Source: Chaenocephalus aceratus
Lineage: Eukaryota; Chordata; Actinopteri; Perciformes; Channichthyidae
NCBI GenBank assembly: GCA_023974075.1
Contig: JAMFTG010000709.1
Span: 1 to 64,000, forward strand
Length of the DNA stretch: 64,000 nt
Direction: 5' to 3'
Of the stretch, positions 22,287 to 34,400 are shown in pieces; the first letter of the stretch is position 1; every line of letters begins with the position of its first letter. Below the pieces are notes generated by a model that made no database searches, was not told the DNA's origin, and was given only the letters and a program-made list of their open reading frames with translations. Both the position numbers and the translations under genes were made by a program.

Positions 22287-23217
22287 CAGCACAAAGGAAG
22301 GTCCGACCGCTTTGAGCTTGATGTCATTTTAACCGTCTCGGAGAGGAGATGCAAATGGATGCCTCTGGTGCAACTAAATGTCAAAGGTTACGGCTTAAAA
22401 TGTAACAAAACCTTCCGTTAAGGCCTTTTGAGAAGCCGCAGTGCTCCGTGAGTGTTTAAAGTACTTTGAAAAGGGCTAAAGAGATACTTCTTTCACAGGG
22501 GCCTCTAAATAGGGCCCAGATCAGGAATCTGAAGTATGTAAACTGTAACCCACCCAGAACTTCTTTTCAATCAAATGCCATCATGCATTACTGCCATTGA
22601 CCTTCTGACTGCCCTAGCTCCGCCCCCTGAGGTCCTAGAGACTCACGGAGGGTACCATTGGATGCGGGATACGTTCAAATGTGGGCTCGCCACTGAGCCC
22701 GAACCGATCAGAGGTTTTTATCAAAAGATACGAATTAGTAGCACTTTTAGACAAATTAGCTTTTCATTGGAATAATATTGATATAAAATCAAGCATTTGA
22801 GTGACGCAATTGATATTCACAGCAAATGTTCCCCGCTATATGTAGTACACTGGTGTAGAATTTCAGGGATCCAGCTGCTACCGTTCGCTCCTATAAGATA
22901 TTTTTAATTAAAAAAACGTGAAATCCTAAAAGAGATATAAATAGATAATTTTTTCACAGGGCCCAAAAAGGGCCTAAATAGGGCCAGATCAGGGATCTGA
23001 AGTATGGGAACCCTAGAACACCGAGAACTTTTTTTCAATCAAATGGCAAACTTTCTCACAAAATCCTTATTTACTCGTCGAGTCAGACAGGGTTTTTCTG
23101 GAGAAGAATGAGCAAATTGAAAAAAATTCAAAAAATGTGCTTGGCGCTCCGAGCCTTTGAGAGTGTGTTGTTGCACTTGTGTGGAACCCGCTTGCAAAAT
23201 GTGGGGACCCTGCGACC
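22287..23217 (+). repeat. dispersed repeat R, copies 2 and 3
   Basis: The aaggaaggtccgaccgcttt part is at 22296. A second start (ctaaatagggcccagatcag) lies at 22505 and a third near 22975, followed by ttggcgctccgagcc and ggaacccgcttgcaa up to the hAT element. No gene is supported in this interval. Confidence 0.75.
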
Positions 23218-23225
23218 GTGTACAC

Positions 23226-24246
23226 CAGGGGTGGGGAACCTCCGGCCCCCGGGCCGTATACGGCCCGCGAGACAATTTGGTACGGCCCTCGAGGTAATTT
23301 ATAAACACACGCAAAAAAGAAAAAAAATCTAGACCGCAAAAAAATTAAACAAGCGAGTGCCTGTTTTTCCTGGCCACGGTCAGGGTCCGTGAACACAACA
23401 CGAGCCTAATGTGTTATCACGTGGTATATGTCTCATCTGACAGGGTGTAGTTCTGACGGAGAGCACCAGAACGTGGCTCGGCACTTCAGATAAGGAGCCG
23501 TACACATGCCGCAGTTTTTACGTGGCTGTGTCTTTAGTTGAAAGCCCAGTGGCGATCTGTTCATCTGTCATACTGATCATACAGTCAATAGCTTTGTTGT
23601 TATTAGCATCTGGTTAGCTAGCTATGCTAACGAATATAAGAAGCTTTTTCTCCAACCAGTGAGGTAAAGGCACATCTTTATATGATCATTATAGTTATAA
23701 AAAAATAAGAGAATAAAGTAAACAGGTATAAAATACTATATTACAGTAAAAAAAAGTTGTTATTAATAAACAAGAATACAGTTTGAAAGGAGTGATTTGT
23801 AAAATATCCATAAAGAAAAACTAAATATGCTTACAGTTCTGTTTCATCTGGGTGTTGAGAGATTATCCATAGATCTCTTAATATTGCTCTCAAAGTGCAC
23901 CAGATTGATGCTTTTAACTTCAACATTTAAAAAAAAATCTTCCCAGGAGGAGGTTAGGTCCCCCCCCCCACTTAAATCATGTCCACATGGATAGGAAACT
24001 AAATACATTTGCACATCTTTCTGTTTTGGTGGTCATGCCACAACCGTGCACGTGCATGCATGCGTGAGTCATGGTAAAAATATCTGGATTAAGAGGTTGC
24101 TTTTTCTTTGCACAGCATGAAAGAAAGAAGAAATAAATGGGCTGTGATTTTAGTTTTTTTAAGCAGAGGTCAATAATTTGTACGGCCCTCGGAGGATGTT
24201 GAAAAATGTAAATGGCCCTTGAGAGGAAAAAGGTTCCCCACCCCTG
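23226..24246. mobile_element. nonautonomous hAT-like element, copy 2
   Basis: Ends CAGGGGTGGGGAACC and GGTTCCCCACCCCTG are perfect inverted repeats. Perfect 8-bp target copies gtgtacac lie at 23218-23225 and 24247-24254. The interior matches copy 1 (316-1523) in the opposite orientation. It inserted into repeat R right after ccctgcgacc. No transposase is encoded. Confidence 0.93.
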
Positions 24247-24270
24247 GTGTACACAGTACTAAGAGCCATT

Positions 24271-24923
24271 TCATTTGATTCCCCTCCCCCACCACAGGCG
24301 GGGCCTGGGCTCCTCCAGACCATCCAGATATTGTTTTTGTTTTTTGTTTGTGATTTTGTTAGTGTAAAGTGTTGCTGTAATGTCCCTAACTAGTGTTTGT
24401 GTTTCCAATTGAAGTGGGTGCGTCAGTGATCTGTAGTATGTGTTGTCATTTAACTGCCTATGTGCTTCCAATATATAATTGTCCCTATCTTGTATGACTA
24501 TTTGGCCCCCCTTATCTGCAGGTTTGATGACTATGTGTTGGCTGTTACCTAATGTTTTAATAATTTGTAATTGTTCCTGGCTAATGTTGTGTGTGCTGTG
24601 TGGAAGGGGCGCCAATGTGTGAGTGCTAGTAGATTTTTATTAATTAGTTGTGTTATTTCAGGTGTTGATGTTGCCGTGTGTGGTTCCCAGGTGGACGGTC
24701 CGGTGAACAGAACAGGCTCCCGCCCCTGGCTCCCCAGGAAGTGGTCCATGATCTTAATCCGCCTGTGGAAGGAGTGGAGGTCCGCCCTGATCTCCGGTCG
24801 GGTGGGGAGTTTGGGTGATGGAATGAATGATAAACCTTTTTTCAGTAGCTCCAGCTGTGCGGTCGTGGGGAGAAAACGGCAGAGAGGTTGGTTATATTTG
24901 AGCGGTGGGGAGTTGTGATGCAA
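24271..24923 (-). pseudogene. Penelope-like element, N-terminal fragment
   Basis: Two minus-strand frames, joined by one frameshift near 24550-24615, carry the start of a Penelope-like protein. First comes LLKKGLSFIPSPK with a WEPHTATSTPEI region, then HIVIKPADKGGQIVIQDRD followed by EAHRQLNDNTYYRSL. These precede the reverse-transcriptase core in the family (established knowledge). Here the protein stops after YLDGLEEPRPRL at about 24300, before any catalytic RT motif or GIY-YIG nuclease. The element is thus cut at its 3' side, which is unusual since Penelope-like copies are mostly 5'-truncated. The break is close to the hAT insertion but outside its target duplication. Confidence 0.85.
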
Positions 24924-25404
24924 TTATGATCCCCGTTCAATAGTTTAAATTAGGGTTAGGGATACTTTGCACACGTTTTTCACACGCTAGAAGTCTGTGA
25001 GTACTTCGGTTAGCTTTGTCTTGATCCGTAAATGTCATTCGATGCATCGTTTGTCCATTTTAATGGTGTAAAAGACTACTGTCTGCACGAAATCGGAAAC
25101 CAGAAGTCGGTTTTTGAAAGGACTCAGAAGAAAAAACGGCTGCCTCACTTCATGGAGGAATGTCTCCCCGCTCCATGTGCACTCTGGCCCCGGTACATGT
25201 GTTGCCTGGAGACCCCCAGTATGGTTTCTTCAAAAACTTTAAGTTTTGAACTGGTCTCTGGAGGAATGTGAGGAAAGTGGAGTTGTCAGGGGACTCTACC
25301 CGCATATGAGGCACTATTTTCGGATACATTTCATCAATTTTCACCCCTTCCTCTGGTTCTTCCAAAAGTTAACATACTTTTTCTGACTCTAGAGGAATGT
25401 AAGG
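24924..25404 (+). repeat. YR-satellite segment, truncated monomers
   Basis: Contains a tgcacgaaatcgg block (25084), a ctggtctctggaggaatgtg unit and one ~129-type monomer. It is cut off at ctctagaggaatgtaagg, where the left end of another YR-satellite element begins (25405). Confidence 0.75.
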
Positions 25405-25530
25405 CAAATGTCAGCCTTATGGACAGAGGTACCGTGGGACTTGCCCTTCAAATGTACGCGTGTCCGCTCAATGGAAATGCGATGTCAACTTCCGATGTCA
25501 AGTCCCTGCCAGCGGCTGGACAAATGTTAC
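25398..25530 (+). repeat. left end of a YR-satellite element, with TGTAAGG flank
   Basis: TGTAAGG (25398-25404) is followed by caaatgtcagcctta... for about 115 bp nearly identical to the start of the insertion at 31666. The sequence to the left is a satellite monomer here and a transposase exon there. Similarity begins exactly at TGTAAGG in both, which marks an element boundary. Confidence 0.8.
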
Positions 25531-25554
25531 CAGTGTTTACCAGTGTTACAAGGG

Positions 25555-26007
25555 GCATGAGAATACCCTCCACTGGAGGGTGGGTGCTGCTGCTGTGAAT
25601 AAGGCCGAATATGGAAGCCGATGAGCGGACGATAAAGCACCGCAAAATACACCACCTTTAAGTGTTGCCAGGGGCACGAGAATACCCTCCACTGGAGGGT
25701 GGGTGCTGCTGCTGTGAATAAGGCCGAATATGGAAGCCGATGAGCGGACGATAAAGCACCGCAAAATACACCACCTTTAAGTGTTGCCAGGGGCACGAGA
25801 ATACCCTCCACTGGAGGGTGGATGCTGCTGCTGTGAATAAGGCCGAATATGGAAGCCGATGAGCGGACGATAAAGCACCGCAAAATACACCTCTTTTCTG
25901 AGTCACCAGGGGCATGCAGTTCTGGAGGGTGTGAACATCTGGGTTTAGTCCGTTGGGGAGTGCTTAATTGCGGGGGTCTGGGGTCTCATGTTATGGAAGT
26001 ATGGATG
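25555..26007 (+). repeat. 119-bp tandem repeat (3 copies) and conserved block
   Basis: Anchors gaataaggccgaatatggaa lie near 25597, 25716 and 25835, an exact 119-bp period, followed by the tctgggtttagtccg block. Reverse-strand frames here are repeat shadows. Confidence 0.92.
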
Positions 26008-26295
26008 ATTTTCGAATTCTCGAAAAACGGCTAAGTGCCAACGGAGGAGGGGGTCAAGTCTTCGGCGCTTCGGGACGAAGCCCCGGAGAATTTTGCACTC
26101 CCCCGTTGCAATTTACAACGGAGAGGGGAAACGAGACCTCCCTTCCCCCGTCCAAAAAATTCATTCATCTTTTCCAAGCTACCATCTGCACGAAATCGGA
26201 AACCCGGTTTTTGAGAGCACAAAAACGAGCTATTTTCACATGATGGGGAAATCATGGAGGAATGTATCCGCCTCATGAGCACTTGGATCGGATAC
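26008..26295 (+). repeat. conserved tgcacgaaatcgg block
   Basis: Same block as 12121-12480 and 57770-58070, leading into the 117-bp array. Confidence 0.85.
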
Positions 26296-27049
26296 AATTG
26301 TTGCCTGGAGGACCCCCAATCATGGTTCTCACAAAACTTTAAGTTTTCAAAACTGGTCTCTGGAGGAATCCAAGGGGAGTTGTCACGGAATAACGATACA
26401 CTATTTTCGGCTAAAATGGTTGCCTGGAGGACCCCCAATCATGGTTCTCACAAAACTTTAAGTTTTCAAACTGGTCTCTGGAGGAATTCAAGGGGAGTTG
26501 TCACGGAATAACGATACACTATTTTCGGCTATAATGGTTGCCTGGAGGAACCCCAATCATGGTTCTCACAAAACGTTAAGTTTTCAAACTGGTCTCTGGA
26601 GGAATTCAAGGGGAGTTGTCATGGAATAACGAGACACTATTTTCGGCTAAAATGGTTGCCTGGAGGACCCAGTCATGGTTCTCACAAAACGTTAAGTTTT
26701 CGAACTGGTCTCTGGAGGAATTCAAGGGGAGTTGTCACGGAATAACGATACACTATTTTCGGCTAAAATGGTTGCCTGGAGGACCCCAGTCATGGTTCTC
26801 ACAAAACGTTAAGTTTTCGAACTGGTCTCTGGAGGAATTCAAGGGGAGTTGTCACGGAATAACGAGACACTATTTTCGGCTAAAAATGGTTGCCTGGAAG
26901 ACCCCAGTCATGGTTCTCACAAAACGTTAAGTTTTCGAACTGGTTCTCTGGAGGAATTCAAGGGGAGTTGTCACGGAATAACGAGACACTATTTTTGGCT
27001 AAAATGGTTGCCTGGAGGACCCCAGTCATGGTTCTCACAAAACGTTAAG
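26296..27049 (+). repeat. 117-bp tandem array, ~6.4 copies
   Basis: Unit: tgcctggaggacccc, atggttctcacaaaac, gaactggtctctggagga, gttgtcacggaataacga, cactattttcggct. Period 117 bp (39 codons), which keeps frames open by chance. The array ends at gttaagggcgttctcccc. A longer sister array is at 58071-59163. Confidence 0.93.
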
Positions 27050-27440
27050 GGCGTTCTCCCCGGCAACCCGCCAGCAGATGAAAACACCCACCCCTCCGCC
27101 TCTCCACCTCTTCAGAGGAACGAGGGAACCGCGCGGGGGGGTCTGCTGGAGGCTACTGCCGGGTGCTCCGTCCTGCAGCTTCACCGGGACCCGGCTCGAA
27201 CACTCGGAGCTCTGACTCCAGCGCGGTTGTGGCGGCCTCGCCCTGGTCGTCCACCGTGCGCCCTCCGGGTACCTGACTCCCCTGCCTCCTCCGGGGCAGG
27301 TGCGAGGGGTTCAATGCCTCCGTCCCCCTGGGGGACGGAGCGCCCGGAGGGTTACTGTTATCCCCACGTTGTCGTACCCGAAACTGTCGGGTATCCTTTG
27401 GGAGAACCAGACTCTGGAGGAACGTGAGGGGAGTTGTCAG
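27050..27440 (+). repeat. GC-rich unit upstream of YR copy B
   Basis: One copy of the ~250-bp GC-rich unit (ccagcagatgaaaacaccc, ctggaggctactgccgggtg, actccagcgcgg). It is tandemly amplified before copy C (37339-38290) and single before copy D. Confidence 0.85.
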
Positions 27441-27773
27441 GGGACTCTACCCGCCTTATGGAACACTATTTTCGGATACTTTTTTTTTACTTTCATGCAT
27501 CTTTCCATGGATGAATTATTGTATTTATTTTTAACTTTTTGGTCAATTTCATCCAGTTTTGGCCCCCGCCTTGCCTGGATGATAAGACCAAGAGATGGCA
27601 GGGATCTCTGCCCGCCTAACGAGTGCCTAAATGGGACACCGCACGATGATGCAAATGAAAACAAACACTGATTTGAAAATAAGCTGAGTGCATCTTTCTT
27701 GAGTCTTTTCACGCTTCCTTCTTTTTCACCCACGATTCTATACCTTCTACTGGTGACATTTCCCGGTACCGAA

Positions 27774-29651
27774 ATGCTCAAGAATACAGGTCGGATGGCG
27801 GTCCGTTGTCCGATCTGTAATAGTTCCTACCGCGCCCTGAGCAAGCACCTGCAGAGGCACCATGGTGTGCGTAACTTGGTTGAAAGAAAAATTCTGCTGT
27901 TGTTGGCCAACGGACGGACCAACATTAGGCTCCATCCCTGTACCATTGCAGGATGCGAATACCGTGGCACAAGGCTGGATCGCCACTTGGCCAGAGACCA
28001 TGTTGAGCTGGCCCGGGAGGAACTACATGTGGTTCAAAATAAACTGAAAATGACAGTGGCAAAGAAGGAGCATTATGAACTCCGAATGACAAACCCCACG
28101 ATAGGAATGATTACCGCTTGGGCTGTTGATATGGTGGAAGACGAAGATGTACTGTCACAACCTCCACCCTTGTCCCCGGTGAATGAATGTGACAACCCGG
28201 ACTGTAAGGACTGGAGGATGGAGGCAAACACAGTGAGGGCTCAGCGGGACAGATATACTGCTGAGGTGAAATCCCTGCGCTGCAAGTTGCAGCAGAGGAT
28301 AAAACACAAGCGACAAAGGATGGATCAGCGGGCCGGGGACATGCCCGTGTTCGATGGGGAGGAACGAGAGCGGGTCATTCTAAAGAAACGACCCCGAACA
28401 GAGTCGACACCAACGAGGCTGTCCAAGTCGAAAGGTCCCTCCTGCAGCAAGTCTCCCATTCCCGCCTGCAGCAAGTCCCCACTGGCTCTCACACACATTC
28501 ATCCAGCTCCTCAGAACCTGCATCCATGCATACCGAGGCCTCGTCAACCTCCCCTCCCATACATTCCCCCTGGTTCCGCGGCAGGGGCCGGGGAAATATA
28601 ATGCGGGACATCACATTCCCACGGATCATGGGTAAGTGTGTTGAATATGTAACAAATGCAGTTTCTGTAACACACCATGTGTTGTCATTAAAGTACTGTT
28701 TTATATTTCACAGAGGAGTATCTGCAAGGATACCGGGAGCATTATGTAGGTATCGACCCACCAGTGAGGCTCCAAGAAAACACAGTCTCCAAACTAAGCA
28801 GAGTGAAGTCGTTCCTAAGTTTCATGGCTCACGGTTTCAATCGCCTGTCTGACTGGCTCTTTTTGAGGGATCTCAAGAGGATACGCGGGTGGTCCCGGAG
28901 CCTGATAAAGTCAAGCCTTCAGGTCACGACCTCCGATTTCTATATCAAAAATATCACCGTAGAAGAATTTAGATGGATGAAGAGGTGGCTGGAAATCAAG
29001 GGTACGCTGACCTGCACCCAGAGCCGCTACTTCCTATACACAGCGGGGAAGAACCCGTCCAGGAACCTTGCCTACTCCCTGAGGTTGGCATGGGCTGATG
29101 TGGGGCTACACGGTCCCATTAACTTCACCGACCTCCGCACAGTCCACGCCGATAATGTGAAGAGGTTTCAAGACAAAGGCAACCGCCAAAGAGTGAGTGA
29201 TTTCATGTGTCACAACACTGCAACTGCAGACAAATTTTACGCGAATAATCCTTCTTTGAAGGAGGCTGCGGACATTCGGCTGCTCTTCACAGAGTCACTG
29301 CAAGCAGCAGCGGCGGCATCGACAGCAGCAGCAGTGGGAAATGAAGACACTTTGGCGGGTATTGACATCGACAGTGACAGCTCTGGAGAGGAGCACAGCC
29401 CCGCTCCCTACCAAGACTCCCTACCAAGACTCAGCGATGCCGAGACGTCAGATGAAGAATTCTCCAAAAATGTCAACGCTTGGAGAGCGAAGAGGGACCA
29501 GTCACTGGCCGAACACAGCCCCTCAGACATGGGTGAAGAGAGGGTGCCATACTCTGCACCGACTTCAGCCACTGTTGCCAGTGATCAACTTGTAAATATG
29601 CAATGTTTTGTTGTACTCAGTCCCCTTGTAAATACTTTATATCCTGTGTGA
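27774..29651 (+). pseudogene. zinc-finger tyrosine recombinase, copy B (broken)
   Basis: The start ATG (27774) and exon 1 match copy C: two zinc-finger-like Cys/His clusters, a coiled middle and a basic Ser/Pro tail. A one-base loss in a C-run near 28480 shifts the frame. Intron 1 is kept (GT at 28632, AG before 28714). Exon 2 is fused straight into exon 3 near 28956 (...IKNI|TVEEF...). About 600 bp is lost, including the box I Arg, intron 2 and the catalytic Lys. The remaining C-terminus retains DLRT, MCHNTATADKFYA and the acidic tail. Not functional. Confidence 0.85.
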
Positions 29652-30013
29652 ATGTATTTATTACTGTAAATAAAGTTTGTTAAAATTACTTACTTTGTCT
29701 TCTGTTTTTAAAGCCCAATATGGGTTTTTTCCCTTTAATATCCCCAGGGGCACGATATTCTGGTTCTGGTGGTAGCATGGAGGTGTTTAGTCCGAGTGAG
29801 GAGTGCTCAAGTGTGGGATGATTTTTAAGGTAGAAGAGGGTAAAAAAAGTTAAAGTGTGAACCTCCAGCAGGGCAGGTGGTGCTGTGAAGAAGGCCGAAT
29901 ATGGATGCCGATGGGCGGACGATAGAGCACCGCAAAATACACCCCCCTTTAAGGTTCCCAGGGGCACGAGTTTCTTGAGGGTGTGATCATCTGGGTTTAG
30001 TCCGTGGGGGAGT
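29652..30013 (+). repeat. 3' region of YR unit B, cut by DNA transposon
   Basis: Polyadenylation signal AATAAA near 29669, then the tttagtccgagtgaggagtg and cgccgaat/gcggacgatagagcacc blocks. The host reads ...gtccgtgggggagt and resumes at gtgcttaagttcggg at 56382, which equals the uninterrupted version at 62650-62675. Confidence 0.9.
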
Positions 30014-30225
30014 CCCAGATAGCAAAAGATATTAATTCAACATTGGATTTTGGTTAAATTGGTTATTTTTGGTTGAGGTTGAAAAATCAATGTTGATTCG
30101 ATGTGTTTTTACAGATACCATTTCAACGTTTGAAAAAATGTTGTTGAATCAATTTAATATAGATGCCGGTTTTTCAACGTTGAAATTCCCTACATTGAAT
30201 TGACATTGTTTCAATGTGTGGCGCT
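30014..30225 (+). repeat. 5' terminal inverted and subterminal repeats
   Basis: CCCAGATAGC terminus, then several variants of caacgttgaa, aatcaatgttgattcgatg and acattgtttcaatgtg. Similar motifs fill the 3' end. These are the expected transposase-binding regions (inference). Confidence 0.8.
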
Positions 30226-31617
30226 CCCCTCTCGGGCGAGATCATGATACAGCGTCGGAGGCGGGGTCTGGTTCTTTCCTATGAGAGCTGCTGTGCATGA
30301 AGACAAAATGGCCCAATTTTTGAGAGAGCGAAACGTCACAGATTACCCGTCATGCCTGTTGCACGTTGCACTATGGTTGCACTTAATCTTGAAAGCACGT
30401 TGGTCACGTGAAAGAGCGTACACCTCAGCGTGTGGAGGAAGGCAGGCAGTTCAGTTGCCGCCAAGCCGCCTGAAGAGAAGAGACCGATATCACAAATCGG
30501 TAAGAAATGTAACGTGACCGTTGCACATACCTACTCTATATGTTTACCTCAGTTATACCCTGTTATGTTTGTTTAGGTTATCCAGAGCGCAAAAGAGGGA
30601 ACTAATTACTTATAATATATATCATCAACGAATTTAACGTCGTTCATCGCATGACGCAGTTGATATTTTATTGCCCTGACTAGCACCTAGCTAACGCAGC
30701 GCTAGCTAACACAATCTGACTTTAAACTCTACCATCCTACAGAAATTACATAAAGTGTCCACTATTGCAGTCAAGCTAAAGCATTATTTAGGATATTTGG
30801 GTGAAATTGTGCATATTTTTTGTTATAATATAGCCTATATCATAAATTAATTAAACCGTTCATGACGCAGTTGATATTTTCTTGCCCTGGCTAGCACCTA
30901 GCTAACGCAGCAGATACACTAGCTAACACAATCTGACATTAAACAACTCTACCATCCTACTAAGGATGCCAGCGATTAATGGATTATTCGTTACAGTCTC
31001 CATAATCGAAGATTATTTTTAAAATTCGATTTTATTTGTATATTTTTTTTGTATATTTTTTTTTTTCTGGCTTAGTTTCAACCAAAATATAGACTAATGC
31101 TAATAATAGTAATAGTATTAATAATTGTAAATGGCCATTGGTCACACCACCAGTTTGTTTTACTGTAAACTTGGAGGAAGCCAGCAGCGCAGGCTGCACA
31201 GACTGCAGACTGCTGCTGCAGCTTGCTACACACCGACCCCGCCGATTTTGATCATGGTCAGTTTCTGGCATCCCTACATCCTACAGAAATTACATCAAAG
31301 TTGGTCTGATACAGCTGTCAAGCTAAAGCATCATATAGGATATTTGGGTAAAATGTATGTCCTAGGGGTCCTGGACTCCCGGTTGAAGACCCATGGAATA
31401 AAACATGTAATTCTAGAGAATTTCGTCAGTACAGTTATATTTGCATTGCACCAGGAGGCTGATATATATTTTTACTGTTAGTTTATGCATACTTTTTTTT
31501 AATCTGCTTTGTTTTCCTCCATTTTCAGGATTATACTACAAGACGAGTCGAGGGGATCACTGCAATACACAAGGCCAAGTAAAGTAATTATAGCAGCACC
31601 ACCTCTCTTTACCTAAG
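30226..31617 (+). other. transposon 5' leader: exon 1 and intron
   Basis: A candidate leader exon ends at 30499 with a good donor (tcg|gtaaga), and the acceptor ttttcag at 31521-31528 opens exon 2, whose ATG is at 31618. The intron contains two related copies of a ctagcacctagctaacgcag block (about 30685 and 30890); the second is split by a small hAT element. An open frame from 30281 overlaps exon 1 but no protein family is recognisable in it. Confidence 0.55.
30961..31276. mobile_element. 316-bp nonautonomous hAT element
   Basis: Ends taaggatgccag and ctggcatcccta are inverted repeats, with perfect 8-bp target copies catcctac at 30953-30960 and 31277-31284. It lies in the transposon's first intron. 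No coding capacity. Confidence 0.92.
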
Positions 31618-31665
31618 ATGGCTTCTTATTGGTCTAAAAGACGTAGAGTCATCAGAACTGTAAGG
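31618..31665 (+). pseudogene. transposase first 16 codons, severed
   Basis: ATG at 31618 encodes MASYWSKRRRVIRTVR, then the frame runs into the YR-satellite insertion. Coding resumes at 42967 with GAC ATG GAG. Deleting 31666-42966 rejoins the exon in frame (R-T-V-R-D-M-E), so these codons and the frame at 42967-45057 were one gene. Confidence 0.82.
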
Positions 31666-31779
31666 CAAATGTCAGCCTTAGAGACGGAGGTACCGTGGAA
31701 CTTGCCCTTCAGATGTACGCATGTCCGCTCAATGGAAATGCGATGTCAACCTCCGATGTCAAGTACCTGTCAGCGACTG

Positions 31780-32100
31780 GACCGACTATGGGTGCCGATG
31801 GGCGGACGATAAAGCACCGCAAAATACACCCCCTTCAAGTGTTGCCAGGGGCACGAGAATACCCTCCATGGAGGGTGGGTGCTGCTGCTGTGAAAGAGGC
31901 CGACTATGGGTGCCGATGAGCGGACGATAAAGAACCACAAAATACACCTCTTTTCTGACTCACCAGGGGCATTAAGTTCTGGAGGGTGTGAACATCTGGG
32001 TTTAGTCCGTTGGGGAGTGCTTAATTCCGGGGTTCGGGGGTCTCATGTTATGGAAGTATGGATGATTCTCGAAAAACGGCTAAGTGCCAACGGGGGAGGG
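31780..32100 (+). repeat. 119/120-type unit and conserved block (copy 1)
   Basis: About one and a half 119-type units (gcggacgataaagcaccg) followed by the tctgggtttagtccg block. From acacctcttttctgactcac (31946) onward the sequence is duplicated at 34967. Confidence 0.88.
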
Positions 32101-33716
32101 TGAAAGTCCTGTATACCCTGAGTAATCTTCCCCGGCTTTCAGACACTTATTCCTGGGTAAAAAAGTCACCCTGCTCGGGTCGTCAAATGTGAATGAAATG
32201 GACAGATTCCTGTACATTTCAATCACTTTTGATGGGAGTCGTGAGGTGTGTTTGAAAGGGCCATATCTTCCTTAAATTCACATCAATCATACCCAGCTTT
32301 CACACACACTAATTGCTGGGTAATAAAGCCATGTGTACCCTGCATTTAAAGTAATCTTACCCAGCTTTCAGACACTAATTCCTGGGTAACAAAGTCACCC
32401 TGGACCGGTCATCAAATGTGATTGAAATGGACAGATTCCTGTACATTTCATGCATTTTTAATGGGGTCGTCGAATGTGGATGAAATGGACAGATTCCTGT
32501 ACATTTCATGCATTTTTAATGGGAGTCATCAGGTGTGGATGAAATGGCCATATCTTGCTTAAATTCACATCAAACTTACCCAGCTTTCACACACTAATTG
32601 CTGGGTAATAGAGCCATGTGTACCCTGCATTTAAAGTAATCTTACCCAGCTTTCAGACACTAATTCCTGGGTAACAAAGTCACCCTGGACCGGTCATCAA
32701 ATGTGATTGAAATGGACAGATTCCTGTACATTTCATGCATTTTTAATGGGGTCGTCGAATGTGGATGAAATGGACAGATTCCTGTACATTTCATGCATTT
32801 TTAATGGGAGTCATCAGGTGTGGATGAAATGGCCATATCTTGCATAAATTCACATCAAACTTACCCAGCTTTCACACACTAATTGCTGGGTAATAGAGCC
32901 ATGTGTACCCTGCATTTAAAGTAATCTTACCCAGCTTTCAGACACTAATTCCTGGGTAACAAAGTCACCCTGGACCGGTCATCAAATGTGATTGAAATGG
33001 ACAGATTCCTGTACATTTCATGCATTTTTAATGGGGTCGTCGAATGTGGATGAAATGGACAGATTCCTGTACATTTCATGCATTTTTAATGGGAGTCATC
33101 AGGTGTGGATGAAATGGCCATATCTTGCTTAAATTCACATCAAACTTACCCAGCTTTCACACAGATTCCTGTACATTTCATGCATTTTTAATGGGAGTCA
33201 TCAGGTGTGGATGAAATGGCCATATCTTGCTTAAATTCACATCAAACTTACCCAGCTTTCACACACTAATTGCTGGGTAATAGAGCCATGTGTACCCTGC
33301 ATTTAAAGTAATCTTACCCAGCTTCAGACACTAATTCCTGGGTAACAAAGTCACCCTGGACCGGTCATCAAATGTGATTGAAATGGACAGATTCCTGTAC
33401 ATTTCATGCATTTTTAATGGGAGTCATCAGGTGTGGATGAAATGGCCATATCTTGCTTAAATTCACATCAAACTTACCCAGCTTTCACACACTAATTGCT
33501 GGGTAATAGAGCCATGTGTACCCTGCATTTAAAGTAATCTTACCCAGCTTTCAGACACTAATTCCTGGGTAACAAAGTCACCCTGGACCGGTCATCAAAT
33601 GTGATTGAAATGGACAGATTCCTGTACATTTCATGCATTTTTAATGGGGTCGTCGAATGTGGATGAAATGGACAGATTCCTGTACATTTCATGCATTTTT
33701 AATGGGGGTCATCAGG
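32101..33716 (+). repeat. satellite array 1 (mixed 58/~286-bp units)
   Basis: Built of acccagctttcacacac, taattSctgggtaa, cctggaccggtcatcaaatg and ggacagattcctgtacattt modules. Longer units of about 286 bp repeat (anchors near 32577 and 32863). Inner 58-bp units (ggggtcgtcgaatgtggatg...) appear singly or doubled. The array stops abruptly at catcaggtgtg|acgaagcccc (33716). Confidence 0.95.
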
Positions 33717-34400
33717 TGTGACGAAGCCCCGGAGACTTTTCCACTCCCCCGTTGCAATTTACAACGGAGAGGGGAAACCAGAGCTCCCCTCCTCCGTCCA
33801 AAAAATTCATTCATCTTTTCCAAGCTACCATCTGCACGAAATCGGAAACCCGGTTTTTGAGAGCACTTAGAAAAAAACGAGCTATTTTCACATGATGGGG
33901 AAATCATGGAGGAATGTATCCGCCTCAGGAGCACTTTGGATCGGATGAAATTGTTGCCAAGAGGACCCCCAATCCTGGTTCTCACAAAACTTTAAGTTTT
34001 CAAACTGGTGTCTGGAGGAAGGTAGGGGAGTTGTCAGGGGACTCTACCCGCCTTATGGAACACTATTTTGGGATACATTTTATCCATTTTCACCCTTTTC
34101 TATGGTTCTTCCAAAAAGTTAACTTATACTTTTTCTGACTCTGGAGGAAGGTAGGGGAGTTGTCAGGGGACTCTACCCGCCTTATGGAACACTATTTTCG
34201 GATACAATTTATCCATTTTCACCCTTTTCTATGGTTCTTCCAAAAAGTTAACTTATACTTTTTCTGACTCTGGAGGAAGGTAGGGGAGTTGTCAGGGGAC
34301 TCTACCCGCCTTATGGAACACTATTTTCGGATACAATTTATCCATTTTCACCCTTTTCTATGGTTCTTCCAAAAAGTTAACTTATACTTTTTCTGACTCT
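33717..34400 (+). repeat. tgcacgaaatcgg block plus three ~128-bp repeats
   Basis: Same succession as 36655-37340, without the 200 bp that separates satellite from block there. Repeats carry gttgtcaggggactctaccc and ccaaaaagttaacttatac. Confidence 0.92.

Noticed and set aside
26296..27060. Open frames across the 117-bp arrays (also 58.1-59.3 kb)
   Set aside because: The period is divisible by three and the unit has few stops; frames break at unit indels and no domain is recognisable.
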